NCBI GenBank assembly: GCA_963969345.1
Contig: OZ017769.1
Location: forward strand, 10,915,725 to 10,979,724
From: Turbatrix aceti
Lineage: Eukaryota > Nematoda > Chromadorea > Rhabditida > Panagrolaimidae
Direction: 5' to 3'
Length of the DNA: 64,000 nucleotides
Every line of letters begins with the position of its first letter. Positions within the stretch are counted from its first letter, which is position 1. Made by a program: the position numbers and the translations under genes. The notes beneath the pieces are model-generated. The model worked only from the letters and a program-made list of their open reading frames with translations. It ran no database searches and was not told the DNA's origin. Positions 33,389 to 46,130 of the stretch are shown one piece after another.

Positions 33389-35833
33389 TCTCCCATTACC
33401 TGATTTGACAAGAAAACAGAAACTCAATACAAACTCAATTAAAATCATCAAAAAGCATTATTATTATTAAATATTATTACACTTGTTATCATTTTTTGTT
33501 CCTTTGCTATGGATTTTTTCCTTCGCTAACAATCTCAGGGTCAAAGTTGTTGTGATTGTTACAGAGTCTATACTGTCTTGATATCTATCCTATCATTCTT
33601 CTCTTTTTCTTTATTTCCCTTTTTCTTCCAAAGCCAACAGCAAGAGCCTTCCGACCTAGCAACTACCTACCTGGCAAGCAAGCTATCTTATACAAAAAAG
33701 GGAATATTTGTATTGTAACAGTGGAGTTTTTTGTTATCAATTTTTGATTTCTTTGTTGTTATTTTTTGTGCACTGATGAAAATTTGTCTCTGACATGGTG
33801 TGACGGAAATGCATTTTTTATTTTACAATTTTATTTTTGGTGATAACGTCGAAAATGAGGGAACGAACACAAGAGGTCACGGGAAAGCAAATTTTGATGA
33901 AAAAACTTTGGCTACATAAATATTTTTTATTTACTGCAGTTTATTGTTCCGTAAAATTGTTGTTGGTGAAACAAGGGGATTACTGTAAATTTATATTTTA
34001 CAACATTGTTTTAAAATTATTTTTGTAGCCGTTTATATCCCCAAAAAATTCAATTCAGTTAACGGTGCTAGTAGAAAAAATATCCGAAAATATTAGGCAT
34101 GTATGGAATTAAAATGCCGAAAACATTGCCTTGGCTGTACTTTTTCAATTTTTTCAAAGCATGTTCCTGCCTTTTTAATCCAGAAATTTATTCATACCTT
34201 GGTACTAATTATACATTTTCTATGATTACATTAAAAAATTACAGACATACATAGACAATCAACTAATACTCATTTTCTGCGCGGGCCTAATTGTAGTTAC
34301 ATACATATTATACTAGCAGACAATTTTTTGTTTACTTTTTCTTGCTGTTGTTGTTGGTTTTTTTTACATTTATCAACATGATTTTGGTTGTTTTTTTTGG
34401 CTTTTTGTACATATTTTTTAGATATTTTGTTTTTGGTTTCACAACAATTCATTTTCTATCTGGAACTTCAATTAACTTTTTTCTAATGTTATTTATTCAC
34501 TGTTTTTTTATACAAACAAATTGTAAATACAGATGTTTATACTTACTTGTTCATCGTTTATTATGATTGAATCAGTCATAAAGAATGATTATACTAAAAA
34601 ATTAATATAAATGAACAATTATCGATTTGGGCCGGGCTTTTTTTTAAAGTGCCATGTGGTGATGTATGCATCGTACATATGTGCATATACATAGAAGAAG
34701 ATTGACACACGTGACTGCACCGGGAAGTATTTATTTATATAGCATACGGATAACTCTAATATCCGCTCTTTTCTTGCTGCTATTTTTTCTCGCCATTTTT
34801 TGTGTACTAAATGGGATTAGTTTACTATGAATAGGAGAATATGTTGAAGAGAATGAAGTAGAAAGCAAAAAAAAAATTCAGCTAGCTAATTTTTTTTAAA
34901 TATTATTTCTACTTCACAGCATTTGCACTTTGTCCAGGAACATACGAATGAGAAATTATGTTCCCAAAGTAAAGTTTTTTGAGTTTTTTGTAAGGGCGCT
35001 TGATTTCAAAATAAATTTTTCGAGACCGGTCGGATCAGGCCATCTGAGTGTGTCTACATATGTGTTTATTTACAAATGTACCAATTACTAAATTGCATGT
35101 TTATTACTAGAGAATGATAAATATGAACACTAAACATTAAAATTAAGTGATTAAAAACGGATAAAAGGGTGCAACAACGCTTACTCTGTCTGGCTCTCCC
35201 TAGCCTAGTTGCATGCCTGTCTTGTCTGGTTGCCGGACCACGAGTGAGACCTGTAGGATGATGATTATCCGGTATACCAATGCATATCACAACCAACCCT
35301 GTCATTAGTAAATAAACGACAAGCTCCAACTAAGGGTCCTACGGAAAACGAGCTGTATACAAATTGATGTTTCTCAAAAACATGATTCGGAAAAAAACTT
35401 AAAAAATTCTTTATCAAAATAACAACAGGTGAAATGTTAATCGGAGTCAAAATATCAGAGATACAAAACTAACCGCCCGAAACATGATTATAAATGCATG
35501 CAGTTATGGAAGGTGATAATTCTTATTTAATTATAACACTAGATCTATTAACGGGTTGAGCAAGGGACTAACCAAGTCGTAAACGTATTTACATAATTGC
35601 TGGTTCTCAAGATAAAAAACAGTAGTCTACAATTTACCAAATGGTCTTGATGCAATAAAGTTCATTAGATTGAAAGTTTATGGTACCAACATTTTTGAAG
35701 GCTACTTATGTGCAAAGAATGTAAAATTATTTCATCATATTTTATTTGGCTTCAAAAAAGGGAGTACGAGCTACAAAAACCTGTTTTGTACAGTCAATTA
35801 AAAACAAAATACAACGTATTGTGCGCAAAATGT
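33389..35833. other. intergenic, no gene recognised
   Basis: 2.4 kb of strongly AT-rich DNA between the 3' ends of the CRTC and first FMO genes. Open frames are short and composed of Phe/Leu/Lys codons from T and A runs. 35720-35805 is diverged from, but recognisably similar to, 40400-40485 downstream of the second FMO copy. Confidence 0.5.
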
Positions 35834-37539
35834 CTAGAAAAGGTGGGTAATAAGAAGAGCTAGTAGGATGACGATGACCGCAGTGATAGCAAACTGGGTG
35901 TTCTTCTCGCCTTGAATTTTGGCTTTGACAGCCTTGCTCTGACCCTCGGGGGCCATGCCGGCACGCACGCGGTACTCGACGCCTTCGATGGCCTGCTTGG
36001 CGCCGCGCCACGGGTGAGGACCGAGGATACGGTATGTGTAAGCCGTGGCGGGGCCGGTGAGAACGTGCCAGGCGAGGACGGGATCCTGTTGAGCGATGGG
36101 CCAGATTCGGGGCTTGCACTTGAGGATATCGGCCAGTTCGTCCATGTAAGTGGCGTAATCGACCTGGATAGTGTGACGAGGAGAGCTGACGTAGCGCTTG
36201 GCCATGTCGTCGCGCTTCTTGGATATGTCGGCGTCCATCTCAGCGGGACTAGGCAACTTGGTGTTGCCGACGAGAGCGTCGTAGTAGAGGCGCACCTGCA
36301 TCTCGCTGATGGGCATGATAGAACCCCACGGCTGGACGAGACCAAGAACAACGATCGAGTTGTGGTCAGCCAGGGTAGGGGGATACATGTTGAGGTACAG
36401 GGATGTAAGGTTGTCCTTGACGGGAATGAGTTTTCCCTCCTCGACGAGAGGGAAGTGGAAGCGGTAGCCCGTGCAGAGGACGACCTCGTCGACGTGGTCC
36501 ACGTAGGTGCCGTCTTCGAATACGAGGCCTGTTTCAGTAAACTCCTTGATCTGGGGCTTGACGCGGATAGTCTTGTTCGCGAGGCGGGTCGGCATCTCGT
36601 CGTTGACCGTCGGATGCGCACCGTGGACTGCGTGAGCAGGCTTAAGACCGTACTTTTCGTGATTGAAGCCCTTCTGGATGGCGCTCTCGGCAATGTAGTT
36701 AAGCACGCTGATGGGTAGGTGGCTGCGGATGTTGAGCGAGGCTCGTTTGTTCAGAATGAGGTCAAACGGTGTGCCGCCCTCGACAAGACGGTTCAGAATC
36801 CAGGATCCACGGCGCGTGACCAGATAGATCTGTTTGGCAATGCGACTGAGCTCAACTGCAACATCTCCACCGCTGTTGCCGATACCGACGACCACAACAA
36901 CCTTGTCTTCGTAGCCTCTGTGGTCCTGGTACTCGTGGGCGTGGATGACCTTGCCTTTGAACTTGTCTTGTCCGGGCCAGGGAGCGGGCACGTTGGGGTC
37001 CGCGTGGTGACCGTTGGCCAGCATGACGCCATCAAAGACTTCGACCTTCTCCTCGCCCTTGTCGTCGATGAAGGTCAGCTTCCACTTTCCGGTTTTCTTG
37101 TAGTCGTCGTTGCGCACGATGCTCAAGACGCGGTGGTTGAAGCGGATGTAGGCACGGAGACCAAAGTGATCAGCGTACTCTTCAAGGTACTTGAGCATGT
37201 ACGTGTTGTGCATGAAGTTGGCGTACTCCTCCTTCGGGGGGAAGTCCGAGTATGCCGTCATTTCCTTCGAGGTGTTGATCACAGTTGTTTTCATTACGGA
37301 GGACACTAAAAAAAATCAAATTTGAACCATGAGATCAATGTTGAGGAACACTTACCATTGACGCCGTGGAAGCTGCGTTGGCCTCCTTTGTAGTTCCAGA
37401 GACCACCGACGACGTTGGTAAGTTCGAAGCAGACGGGCTCAACGCCGTAGAGAACGGCGTGGTGGATCGAAGGCAGACCGGAGGCACCGGCGCCAATGAT
37501 GGCAACTCGCTTCTTATTGTTAGGAGCAGCAGTGGTCAT
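35834..37539 (-). CDS. fmo: flavin-containing monooxygenase, copy A
   Basis: Exons 37539-37356 and 37305-35834 encode 551 residues. FMOs use FAD and NADPH to oxygenate soft nucleophiles (N, S) at the endoplasmic reticulum. Visible are the FAD-binding GAGASG (residues 16-21) in VAIIGAGASGLPSIHHA, the FMO signature FKGKVIHAHEY (177-187), the NADPH-binding GIGNSGGD (202-209), HPTVNDEMPTR, VFEDGTYVDHVDEVVLCTGY and a C-terminal hydrophobic anchor (FAITAVIVILLALLITHLF). Length fits animal FMOs (530-560). The coding sequence, the 50-base intron and the promoter-proximal 175 bases are identical to the copy 4,680 bases downstream. The minus-strand TATA-like CTATATAAG sits about 80 bases before the ATG. 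Confidence 0.97.
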
Positions 37540-37618
37540 TGTGAGTATTGGATAAAGAGACTGGCTGTGACTTCTTGGTGGGAAGTGACTTGCCTTGTTG
37601 TCGTGGTTGCGCCGTGTA

Positions 37619-37627
37619 CTTATATAG
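37619..37627 (-). promoter_or_regulatory. TATA-like box of FMO copy A
   Basis: CTATATAAG on the minus strand, about 80 bases before the start codon, inside the identical duplicated block. Position fits a core promoter TATA box with a short leader. Confidence 0.5.
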
Positions 37628-39952
37628 CCAAAGTGGGAGGATCACAGACCACATGTCGTTGACTGGAAATTGTAGCGAGTAGTATCGTAGGAAAAACGTA
37701 GTCTGTGACAGAAAGCAGAGTAATGTGTCCGGGTGCATGAACACATCAACACACGCATGGAAAGCGCTACAATTACAACCAGCGATCGCAATACACCGCA
37801 CGCGCAAACAAGCTCCGCGTTTCCGAGTTCGATAAGATCCATGCAAAAATAGTTCTTTGGAAAGGTATAATCAAATCAAAACACGATTTTTCTAATAGTT
37901 TTTTGTCTTTTGATCCCGGGATATTTCGTTGATCTATGCGTATGTTCCAGCATGTTTTTTTTTGTATCTAAAAAACCTTTTCTGAGCCCTATCAATGACA
38001 TATCGTAAAAACGTGATTTATTGCAACACTGTATCGCGTGCATGCTGAATTTTTTTGTCCTGGTGTATGAAAACCACTCCGTTCAGTGCGATACTATTCG
38101 CTTCAACCTTTTCTAGTCTGATACGCAAAGGCGGTACAGTAGTGAACCAAAACTAACCAATAAACAAAGATAAAATATTTTTTAGCATCGCATTCTCGTA
38201 GTAGGTTGTAGTCATTGGTTTGTTTTTCGTGTAAAAATTTCTTTAACATTTTTACTGATATGTGATAAGTGATATGCTATTAGGATGGCGTGCAAAAATC
38301 ATTATTAATTAATTTATAGATGTTTTTTCGATACCAAGTGCAAAAAAATGGTATAATGTGAGTAGTTCTAAAATTATCACATTTTGAGTCCTCATCGATT
38401 ACGGACTATAACTGAATAATACCAAAAATGCCGATAAAGAAATATTTAATTCTGATCTGATTTAATTCTAAAAATTCCAAAGTTATGAAGTGACATTTCT
38501 CTAAATTTTTGCACATTTCATTTGCAATTGTCAACACCTTTTAGAATTTATGTATTCGCTTTGCAACACCAAAAAAATCTTGCAAGCTTGCAATTTTATT
38601 TATGTTATTTAAATTGTACAATGCCGTGAAAACTTATGAAATTATTAATGTTAGTTGTTGTATGTCTACATGTTTTTTTATTTAAAAATAAAAACTAATT
38701 TATTTTGTGCTTCTTTTTGCGCTCAAATTAACGAATTTTATAAAAAAATAAAACACATGTCAGAATTACGTTTTTTCTTATTTATATTTTTTTTGATAAA
38801 ATTTTTTGGCAATAAAAAAGTGTTATGTGCCTGAATACATTTCAGAACGAACGAATGAGATACGTACCCTAGCATCTTTGGCAGCGTCCATCCCAAACTG
38901 ATCTAATTGAACTCATGCATGCGTGCACGAAGTGCAGATAAATATAACCAGTTCAATTCATGTGATACCGATCTCTTTCTTTCCCTAATGTTCTTTGTTT
39001 TTAATCTATGTGTGTCTTGATTTTTCTAGACTATCGATTACCCGGAACTGCTATCAAAGATTGACAAAAAACTTTGTCGACCACTGCAGTGCACGTTTTT
39101 TACATGCCCCGATGTGAACAAACTATAATTGCATTAGGCGTTGTTACACAGTAGTACAATTGTGTCGGACTATAATAAAAAGCATCCTTGTTGTTAATGA
39201 AACAAAAATAAAGCTATAGAAACTACAACAAAATAAATGATGTCTTCGCAAAATGTTTAAAAATTATAATTCCGCAATTTAATTATTGTAATTATGAATT
39301 GCAAATGTATCCTAATCAAACAGTTTCAACAGTACGAATTTGAAAACGGCAGCAATCTGGATTTTCTGAAAACAAAAAAAGCATCAACAGCATGATGCAT
39401 CTTACAATTACGTAGAAATGTAAATTGAAGCCGAAAAGGTGTTTCCGGCTGCCCAAGTCACAGTTTTTACAAGACACTCGCATTAATAAAAGACGGAGTT
39501 CATAAACAGGCCTGTCCGATCCAGACCGGACCATAACAAACAGTTTACTAGGCATGCGACACAATACGGTCAGGATTACAAAAATTTGTTTCGCATGCAG
39601 GTGCACAAAAATCGCCAGTATAAACCGGCCTCGAGAGAATAGCAGAGGCTTTTTGAGAACCATGATAAAAGTGGTCTAAATAATATATACCAAATCAGTT
39701 CAATTTCGGATATATGCTTTAAATGTCAACATACTGATCTGATTTCAAATACAGTTTTTACTAATCCAAGACTTGCGTTTTTAACTAATTTGCTTTACAA
39801 AGGCTTCCTATGTTCATGCAACAAGCAATCATAATGAAATTTTGGCAAAAAAAGCAGCACATCATACGCCAAACAGTTATTAATGCAGACATGGTTTTTG
39901 TAAGCTTGCTGAAGATGCAGGATAACGTCAAAACCTCAAAACAGAAGATGTG

Positions 39953-39982
39953 CTGAAGATGAACATCGGCGTTCATCTTCAG
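39953..39982. repeat. perfect 12-base inverted repeat
   Basis: CTGAAGATGAAC and its exact complement are separated by six bases (ATCGGC), making a stable hairpin. It lies within the unassigned 120-codon minus-strand frame. Confidence 0.7.
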
Positions 39983-40158
39983 TCCATCCGTGAACATGTG
40001 CACGTATCGCTCGGCTGGATACGGCAGGGACGGACAATGCTGGATGCTTTGAACATCTTCAATCGTAGGCAATAGTGCTGGGTGCGCTGCCTTCGCACGT
40101 GGCACGCACTTGCCTTCGGTGATAACAGGAACACTCGCTATCACCACTTTCCGAATCC

Positions 40159-40207
40159 GCTTGGATTATGTTACGAGAAGCCGATCCAAGCCATCTCGTA
40201 ACATAAT
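40159..40207. repeat. nested inverted repeats
   Basis: ATTATGTTACGAGA (40165-40178) pairs perfectly with TCTCGTAACATAAT (40194-40207), and GCTTGGAT (40159-40166) can alternatively pair with ATCCAAGC (40184-40191). Function unknown. Confidence 0.65.
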
Positions 40208-40513
40208 GTTTTCTATCGCGAGTGGCGTAGAGAAATACTACAGCTACAAAAATGGCCTAGCTAAAAATATTCAAACATTCAAAAGTATAATAAAAAAAAG
40301 TGATGTTTTACCCCCACTTTTATAATATATAATGATTTTTGCTGTTCTTTGCATATACAGTCGAACTTGTCAACCCTCCCCTAAAAAACGTTGTTCATAA
40401 TAAATCACATCACATTTTATTCGGCCTTAAAAAAGTATATATTATAGTTTGACTACAAACACATTTGTACAACAATAAAAATCAAAAAATACAACGTATT
40501 GTGCGCAAAATGT

Positions 40514-42219
40514 CTAGAAAAGGTGGGTAATAAGAAGAGCTAGTAGGATGACGATGACCGCAGTGATAGCAAACTGGGTGTTCTTCTCGCCTTGAATTTT
40601 GGCTTTGACAGCCTTGCTCTGACCCTCGGGGGCCATGCCGGCACGCACGCGGTACTCGACGCCTTCGATGGCCTGCTTGGCGCCGCGCCACGGGTGAGGA
40701 CCGAGGATACGGTATGTGTAAGCCGTGGCGGGGCCGGTGAGAACGTGCCAGGCGAGGACGGGATCCTGTTGAGCGATGGGCCAGATTCGGGGCTTGCACT
40801 TGAGGATATCGGCCAGTTCGTCCATGTAAGTGGCGTAATCGACCTGGATAGTGTGACGAGGAGAGCTGACGTAGCGCTTGGCCATGTCGTCGCGCTTCTT
40901 GGATATGTCGGCGTCCATCTCAGCGGGACTAGGCAACTTGGTGTTGCCGACGAGAGCGTCGTAGTAGAGGCGCACCTGCATCTCGCTGATGGGCATGATA
41001 GAACCCCACGGCTGGACGAGACCAAGAACAACGATCGAGTTGTGGTCAGCCAGGGTAGGGGGATACATGTTGAGGTACAGGGATGTAAGGTTGTCCTTGA
41101 CGGGAATGAGTTTTCCCTCCTCGACGAGAGGGAAGTGGAAGCGGTAGCCCGTGCAGAGGACGACCTCGTCGACGTGGTCCACGTAGGTGCCGTCTTCGAA
41201 TACGAGGCCTGTTTCAGTAAACTCCTTGATCTGGGGCTTGACGCGGATAGTCTTGTTCGCGAGGCGGGTCGGCATCTCGTCGTTGACCGTCGGATGCGCA
41301 CCGTGGACTGCGTGAGCAGGCTTAAGACCGTACTTTTCGTGATTGAAGCCCTTCTGGATGGCGCTCTCGGCAATGTAGTTAAGCACGCTGATGGGTAGGT
41401 GGCTGCGGATGTTGAGCGAGGCTCGTTTGTTCAGAATGAGGTCAAACGGTGTGCCGCCCTCGACAAGACGGTTCAGAATCCAGGATCCACGGCGCGTGAC
41501 CAGATAGATCTGTTTGGCAATGCGACTGAGCTCAACTGCAACATCTCCACCGCTGTTGCCGATACCGACGACCACAACAACCTTGTCTTCGTAGCCTCTG
41601 TGGTCCTGGTACTCGTGGGCGTGGATGACCTTGCCTTTGAACTTGTCTTGTCCGGGCCAGGGAGCGGGCACGTTGGGGTCCGCGTGGTGACCGTTGGCCA
41701 GCATGACGCCATCAAAGACTTCGACCTTCTCCTCGCCCTTGTCGTCGATGAAGGTCAGCTTCCACTTTCCGGTTTTCTTGTAGTCGTCGTTGCGCACGAT
41801 GCTCAAGACGCGGTGGTTGAAGCGGATGTAGGCACGGAGACCAAAGTGATCAGCGTACTCTTCAAGGTACTTGAGCATGTACGTGTTGTGCATGAAGTTG
41901 GCGTACTCCTCCTTCGGGGGGAAGTCCGAGTATGCCGTCATTTCCTTCGAGGTGTTGATCACAGTTGTTTTCATTACGGAGGACACTAAAAAAAATCAAA
42001 TTTGAACCATGAGATCAATGTTGAGGAACACTTACCATTGACGCCGTGGAAGCTGCGTTGGCCTCCTTTGTAGTTCCAGAGACCACCGACGACGTTGGTA
42101 AGTTCGAAGCAGACGGGCTCAACGCCGTAGAGAACGGCGTGGTGGATCGAAGGCAGACCGGAGGCACCGGCGCCAATGATGGCAACTCGCTTCTTATTGT
42201 TAGGAGCAGCAGTGGTCAT
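40514..42219 (-). CDS. fmo: flavin-containing monooxygenase, copy B
   Basis: Exons 42219-42036 and 41985-40514 encode the same 551 residues as copy A, with every FAD, FMO-signature and NADPH motif kept. Intron, leader and TATA-like box (42299-42307) are also identical. Upstream of about 42395 the sequence diverges from copy A, so distal regulation may differ. Complete identity including synonymous and intronic positions points to very recent duplication or gene conversion rather than selection on the protein. An assembly artefact is unlikely, because both flanks are distinct and related at lower identity. Confidence 0.97.
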
Positions 42220-42298
42220 TGTGAGTATTGGATAAAGAGACTGGCTGTGACTTCTTGGTGGGAAGTGACTTGCCTTGTTGTCGTGGTTGCGCCGTGTA

Positions 42299-42307
42299 CT
42301 TATATAG
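42299..42307 (-). promoter_or_regulatory. TATA-like box of FMO copy B
   Basis: CTATATAAG on the minus strand, the same place relative to the ATG as in copy A. Confidence 0.5.
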
Positions 42308-42394
42308 CCAAAGTGGGAGGATCACAGACCACATGTCGTTGACTGGAAATTGTAGCGAGTAGTATCGTAGGAAAAACGTAGTCTGTGACAGAAA

Positions 42395-44928
42395 TATCGG
42401 GTAGATCGGAGTATTTGGGTGCATGATCATGTCAACACAATGGTTGGGTAACGCTATCTATCGCGATACGCTGCAGGCGCGTGCAGCGCAAGCGACATGT
42501 TTTTTTATAATTTTTTTCTTTGTTCTTTGTTTGGACCGAAAAGCAAAAACAACTTTAAAGTACTAATCAGATCAAAATATGCTTTTGCAGTAATATTTTG
42601 ACTTTAAATGTAGCAGATTTTTTTGCAGCCAAAACTTATTTTGAACGCAGTCGCAGTTATGTCGTAAAAATAAAATCTATGGTATCACTTTGTCTCGCCT
42701 GCACAACATGCCTGTGCGCGGTAAATTGTTTGTCCGGGGGGGACAATCAAAAACCACTCCGTCCAGAGCGATACTATTCGCTTCAACCTGTTCCTGTATG
42801 ATGCGTGATAGCGAGCGGTGCAGTAGTGAACCAATAAACGCAGATGGAAAGCAGATTTTTTGTATTATTGTATTAGGTTGTAGCCTTTTGTACAGTTTTT
42901 AAAAACGATAAGAAATAGTTTTTTACAAGACAAATTTGCTTTTGAGTGTATTTTTCTTATTCTATTGATTGTTTTTTGCCATTATTTTATTTTCCGATAA
43001 TGCTGAAAACAATACAACCATAAATTATAGTTGTGTTTCGAAAAAATAGCTCATGCAAAAAAATTTGTTAATGATGAGTTTAGTTTCCATTGGAGATTGA
43101 AAATTTTCCAATTTGATAAAGCGATAAAAATTTTTGTATGAAAAAATAGTGCACAGTATATACTTTTTTTTAAAGTCCTATAACTTAATCATAATTATGT
43201 TTAATGTTGTTTTTTAAAATATTTTTCTTATTTTTGTTCCAGCTGTAAAAATAATTTCTTAATGGTTTTTGTTATTTTATTATTTTTTCATTTTACTTCA
43301 CATTTTTTTGAACACACGTAAACATACGCCAGTGTCTTTTATGATAACCAAAAAATAAAAAAAATGTTTTGTGACTGAATACATTGCAGAACAAACAAAT
43401 TCAGACATCACATCATCCTTGGTTGCAGTGAACCCGAAGTGATCTAACTGATCTGACGCATGCACGGAATTCATCAGGGAAATGTGTGCGTCCGCCCAAT
43501 CGTGTACACCAAAAAACGTACCAGGGTCGGTGCAGTTCATGTGATACCAATCAGGCTCTCTCTCTCTTTCTGTTGTTCTTTGTTTTTAATCCATGTGTGT
43601 CTTGATTACCAATCGTTTGATTAAAAAAAGTGTCGTCCGGTGCACGTTTTTATATATTTGAATGCAAACTAACTATTAATTGCATTAGAAACTTGGTTGG
43701 ATGTGACTGCAAGAAAATACGAATGCAAAGAAATGGTATCTCTGATCAAACTTAAAAAAAAGTAGATACACATTGATCAGCAGTAAAAAAAATAAATAAA
43801 TAAAAAGTCCATTTTTTATGATACAATTATGTATCTGACAACAATAAAAAAACAGAGACGACACATAAAACGGTCAACTTACGTTCATCTCCACGGTCGA
43901 CAAATATTTGTTTCTGATTTCTGATCGATTTATTGAGTTGCATACTCGACGGTGTCAGAATATCCACATTCACATGGATTCATGATGTTGCGTCTATCAG
44001 CGCCTTTTCGAGTGCAAAACATGAAACACAACTGAGAAAAATCTATGATTTCTGTACCCTTGAACATTTGATAAGCGAAACAAAATATGTAAATTCAGTT
44101 AAAAATTACATACAAGGTTAGCAAACGATAACGACTCGAATCTTGTTTATCCACTTTGTCTATCCACGTTTCTTTTTCGCCTACCGTAGCCATGAGTAGT
44201 TGCTTTTTGTGGACATTCTCGCTTTTTTTCTTTTCGGACTGTTTTTACAGTTTTTACAAAGCATTTATGGCGTCTAGAGCCATAGAGTACGAGTTAACTC
44301 ATAAAATTTTCTCAACAACTAATATTTTTTCCGATCGTAAGAGCTTTTTTCCATTTTTTTTAGTTTGTTTCGGAACAACATCAAATACACATAACAATAC
44401 GGGATACGGGAGAATAGGGTAATTTGTAGGGGTATTCAAGATGTTTTGTTTGATTTCCAAAAATTCTTTTCTTTTCTTCATCGCATAATTTTAAATCACT
44501 TTTTTTCTTGAAAAACAACCAAACCATAACACAGAGCCTCGGGGATAATTCTAGTTTAACGATATATCGGCTGCAGCGTGACAAAAGAAAAGAAAAAAAA
44601 GGGAACAGTCTTTGTTGTAATGCAAGCCCTCCGGCCTGTTTTGACTACCCACGCGCCTGCGCTCTCGCTCGCCTGTCTGTCGAATATCCGGGTGGGCGAC
44701 TGACAATCCAGCGGTTATCGCTACTACCAGTGTCGTAAATCATGCATTTATGATCCGTAACTGTACATATTTTTGTTTTTGACCTACTATTTTTTTCGTT
44801 TTACAGTCCGCCTATTTTTTTTCTGGGTAAGTATAAAATCTCCCGACTTCTTCGACCAGTATCTTTCATTCCTCGTCGTGTTACCACTTCCACCACTTTC
44901 ATCGCTGTCCACTCTTCAGTCGGATAGG
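42395..44928. other. intergenic, FMO copy B to collagen
   Basis: 2.5 kb with no gene recognised. The first 1.3 kb is a diverged relative of the region upstream of FMO copy A. 44600-44740 is more GC-rich, near the collagen promoter. ACTCTTCAG at 44911-44919 is a likely trans-splice acceptor ten bases before the collagen ATG. Confidence 0.5.
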
Positions 44929-45968
44929 ATGAAGGTGCATACTGTCACTTTCATTGCCTCTGGCATAAGTGGTGCCGTACTTCTCGCATGCATGCTTGCC
45001 ATGTCCATGATTCATGCCGATGTACAGGCTATATGGGCTCAGCTTGACGGCGAAATGAATGAATTCAAGGTTCGTGTCTTTGAGGGGACCTTGCTTTGTT
45101 CACCTGCTCCGGATTCTTTCAGACCGCGACAAATGACATCTGGCGCGATCTCATGATCGTCAGTAGCGAGAAGGCGCGTAACAAGCGCCAGTACGATGAA
45201 GTGGCGCAGACAAGCCTCAACAGCCCGCCGAATAGCATCGACACCCCACCCAACAGCGTTCATCCGCCTTCGACCCCCGTATCCGTGGCAGCTCCTCCTG
45301 GAGGTCCCGCACCTCCCGACCACTGTTCGTGCCGTACCGGCACGGACAACAAATGTCCTGCTGGTCCACCCGGATCAAAGGGCGTTCCAGGACACCCAGG
45401 AATCGATGGTCACGATGGAATTGATGGCGCCAGAGGAAAGGATGCCGACGACGTCATCCCAGAACAAGATATGGATTCGGATCACTGCTTTTACTGCCCG
45501 ACAGGTCCCCAGGGTCCACCCGGACCCCCTGGTCGTCCGGGTCCTCGAGGCATGCATGGTCCAGATGGAACCAACGGACAACGCGGCAAGGATGGATTTG
45601 CCGGTCGCCCTGGTGATCAAGGCCCTATGGGCCCCCGAGGCGGCAATGGACCCCCTGGCCCTTCCGGCGAACGCGGTCGTGACGGACGCAAGCCAATTGG
45701 TCGTCCAGGCCCCAAAGGTCAGCGTGGAGCCCCCGGCCCACGCGGCGAAGTCGGTCTCCCTGGTCAGAATGGAGGTACTGGTGCTGCTGGTCATCAAGGC
45801 GCTACGGGTCCTCAAGGCCCCCCTGGGGAGCCCGGAATTGGTGGTGCCCCCGGTGAAATCGGCAATGACGGTCGGCCTGGTCGTGATGCAAGCTACTGCC
45901 CTTGTCCTACCCGTCATGCCGGTGGTCAAGGTGATGTTGGCGTCAATGGCTACAATCGACGCTTTTAA
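44929..45968 (+). CDS. cuticle collagen
   Basis: Exons 44929-45069 and 45123-45968 encode 328 residues. Nematode cuticle collagens are secreted, processed and cross-linked into the exoskeleton. The layout is typical: a short first exon with a hydrophobic signal/anchor ([19 protein letters not shown]), an [19 protein letters not shown] helix, a subtilisin-type cleavage site RNKR before QYDE, a Pro-rich spacer, a Cys pair (HCSCRTG), a short Gly-X-Y block ([20 protein letters not shown]), an acidic non-helical insert with Cys (HCFYCPTG), a long Gly-X-Y block, and a closing Cys pair (YCPCPTRH). The C-terminal tail is short and ends GYNRRF. The subgroup or numbered orthologue cannot be named. Confidence 0.95.
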
Positions 45969-46130
45969 GGGATTGATTCCCGATTTTTAACACCCCAAGG
46001 TTCAACAATGATGACAATGACGATGACGATGCAACCTTGTCCTAACCCCTATTCCCCTGGACCCCAAAATTGTGCGATGGAATCGACGAGGAAATCAATA
46101 AAGTTTTATATACCGAAAAACAGCAAGAGT

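Larger units (their letters stand above)
35806..37714. repeat. 1.9-kb direct repeat, copy A (FMO unit)
   Basis: These 1,909 bases match 40486-42394 with no difference that I could find by line-by-line reading at a constant offset of 4,680. Identity stops abruptly at both ends: 37715 on reads GCAGAGT against TATCGGG, and to the left of 35806 only partial similarity remains. Flanks out to about 39.1 kb and 43.7 kb are related but clearly diverged. Confidence 0.9.
37715..40485. other. intergenic between FMO copies
   Basis: 2.8 kb, mostly AT-rich. 37.9-39.1 kb is a diverged partner of 42.5-43.7 kb, sharing for example GCGATACTATTCGCTTCAAC (38089 on; 42769 on) and CATGTGATACC. 39785-40147 on the minus strand is open for 120 codons with a protein-like first half (ALLPTIEDVQSIQHCPSLPY) but no start context or family. 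Two strong hairpins lie at 39953-39982 and 40159-40207. Confidence 0.5.
40486..42394. repeat. 1.9-kb direct repeat, copy B (FMO unit)
   Basis: Partner of 35806-37714, in the same orientation at a constant offset of 4,680 bases. It covers the whole FMO gene, about 28 bases past the stop and 175 bases before the start. Confidence 0.9.

Noticed and set aside
35912..37309. Long plus-strand open frames (268 and 196 codons) antisense to FMO copy A, and the same in copy B
   Set aside because: They mirror the codon-biased FMO exons, carry no recognisable motif and start and stop arbitrarily. The minus strand has every FMO signature.
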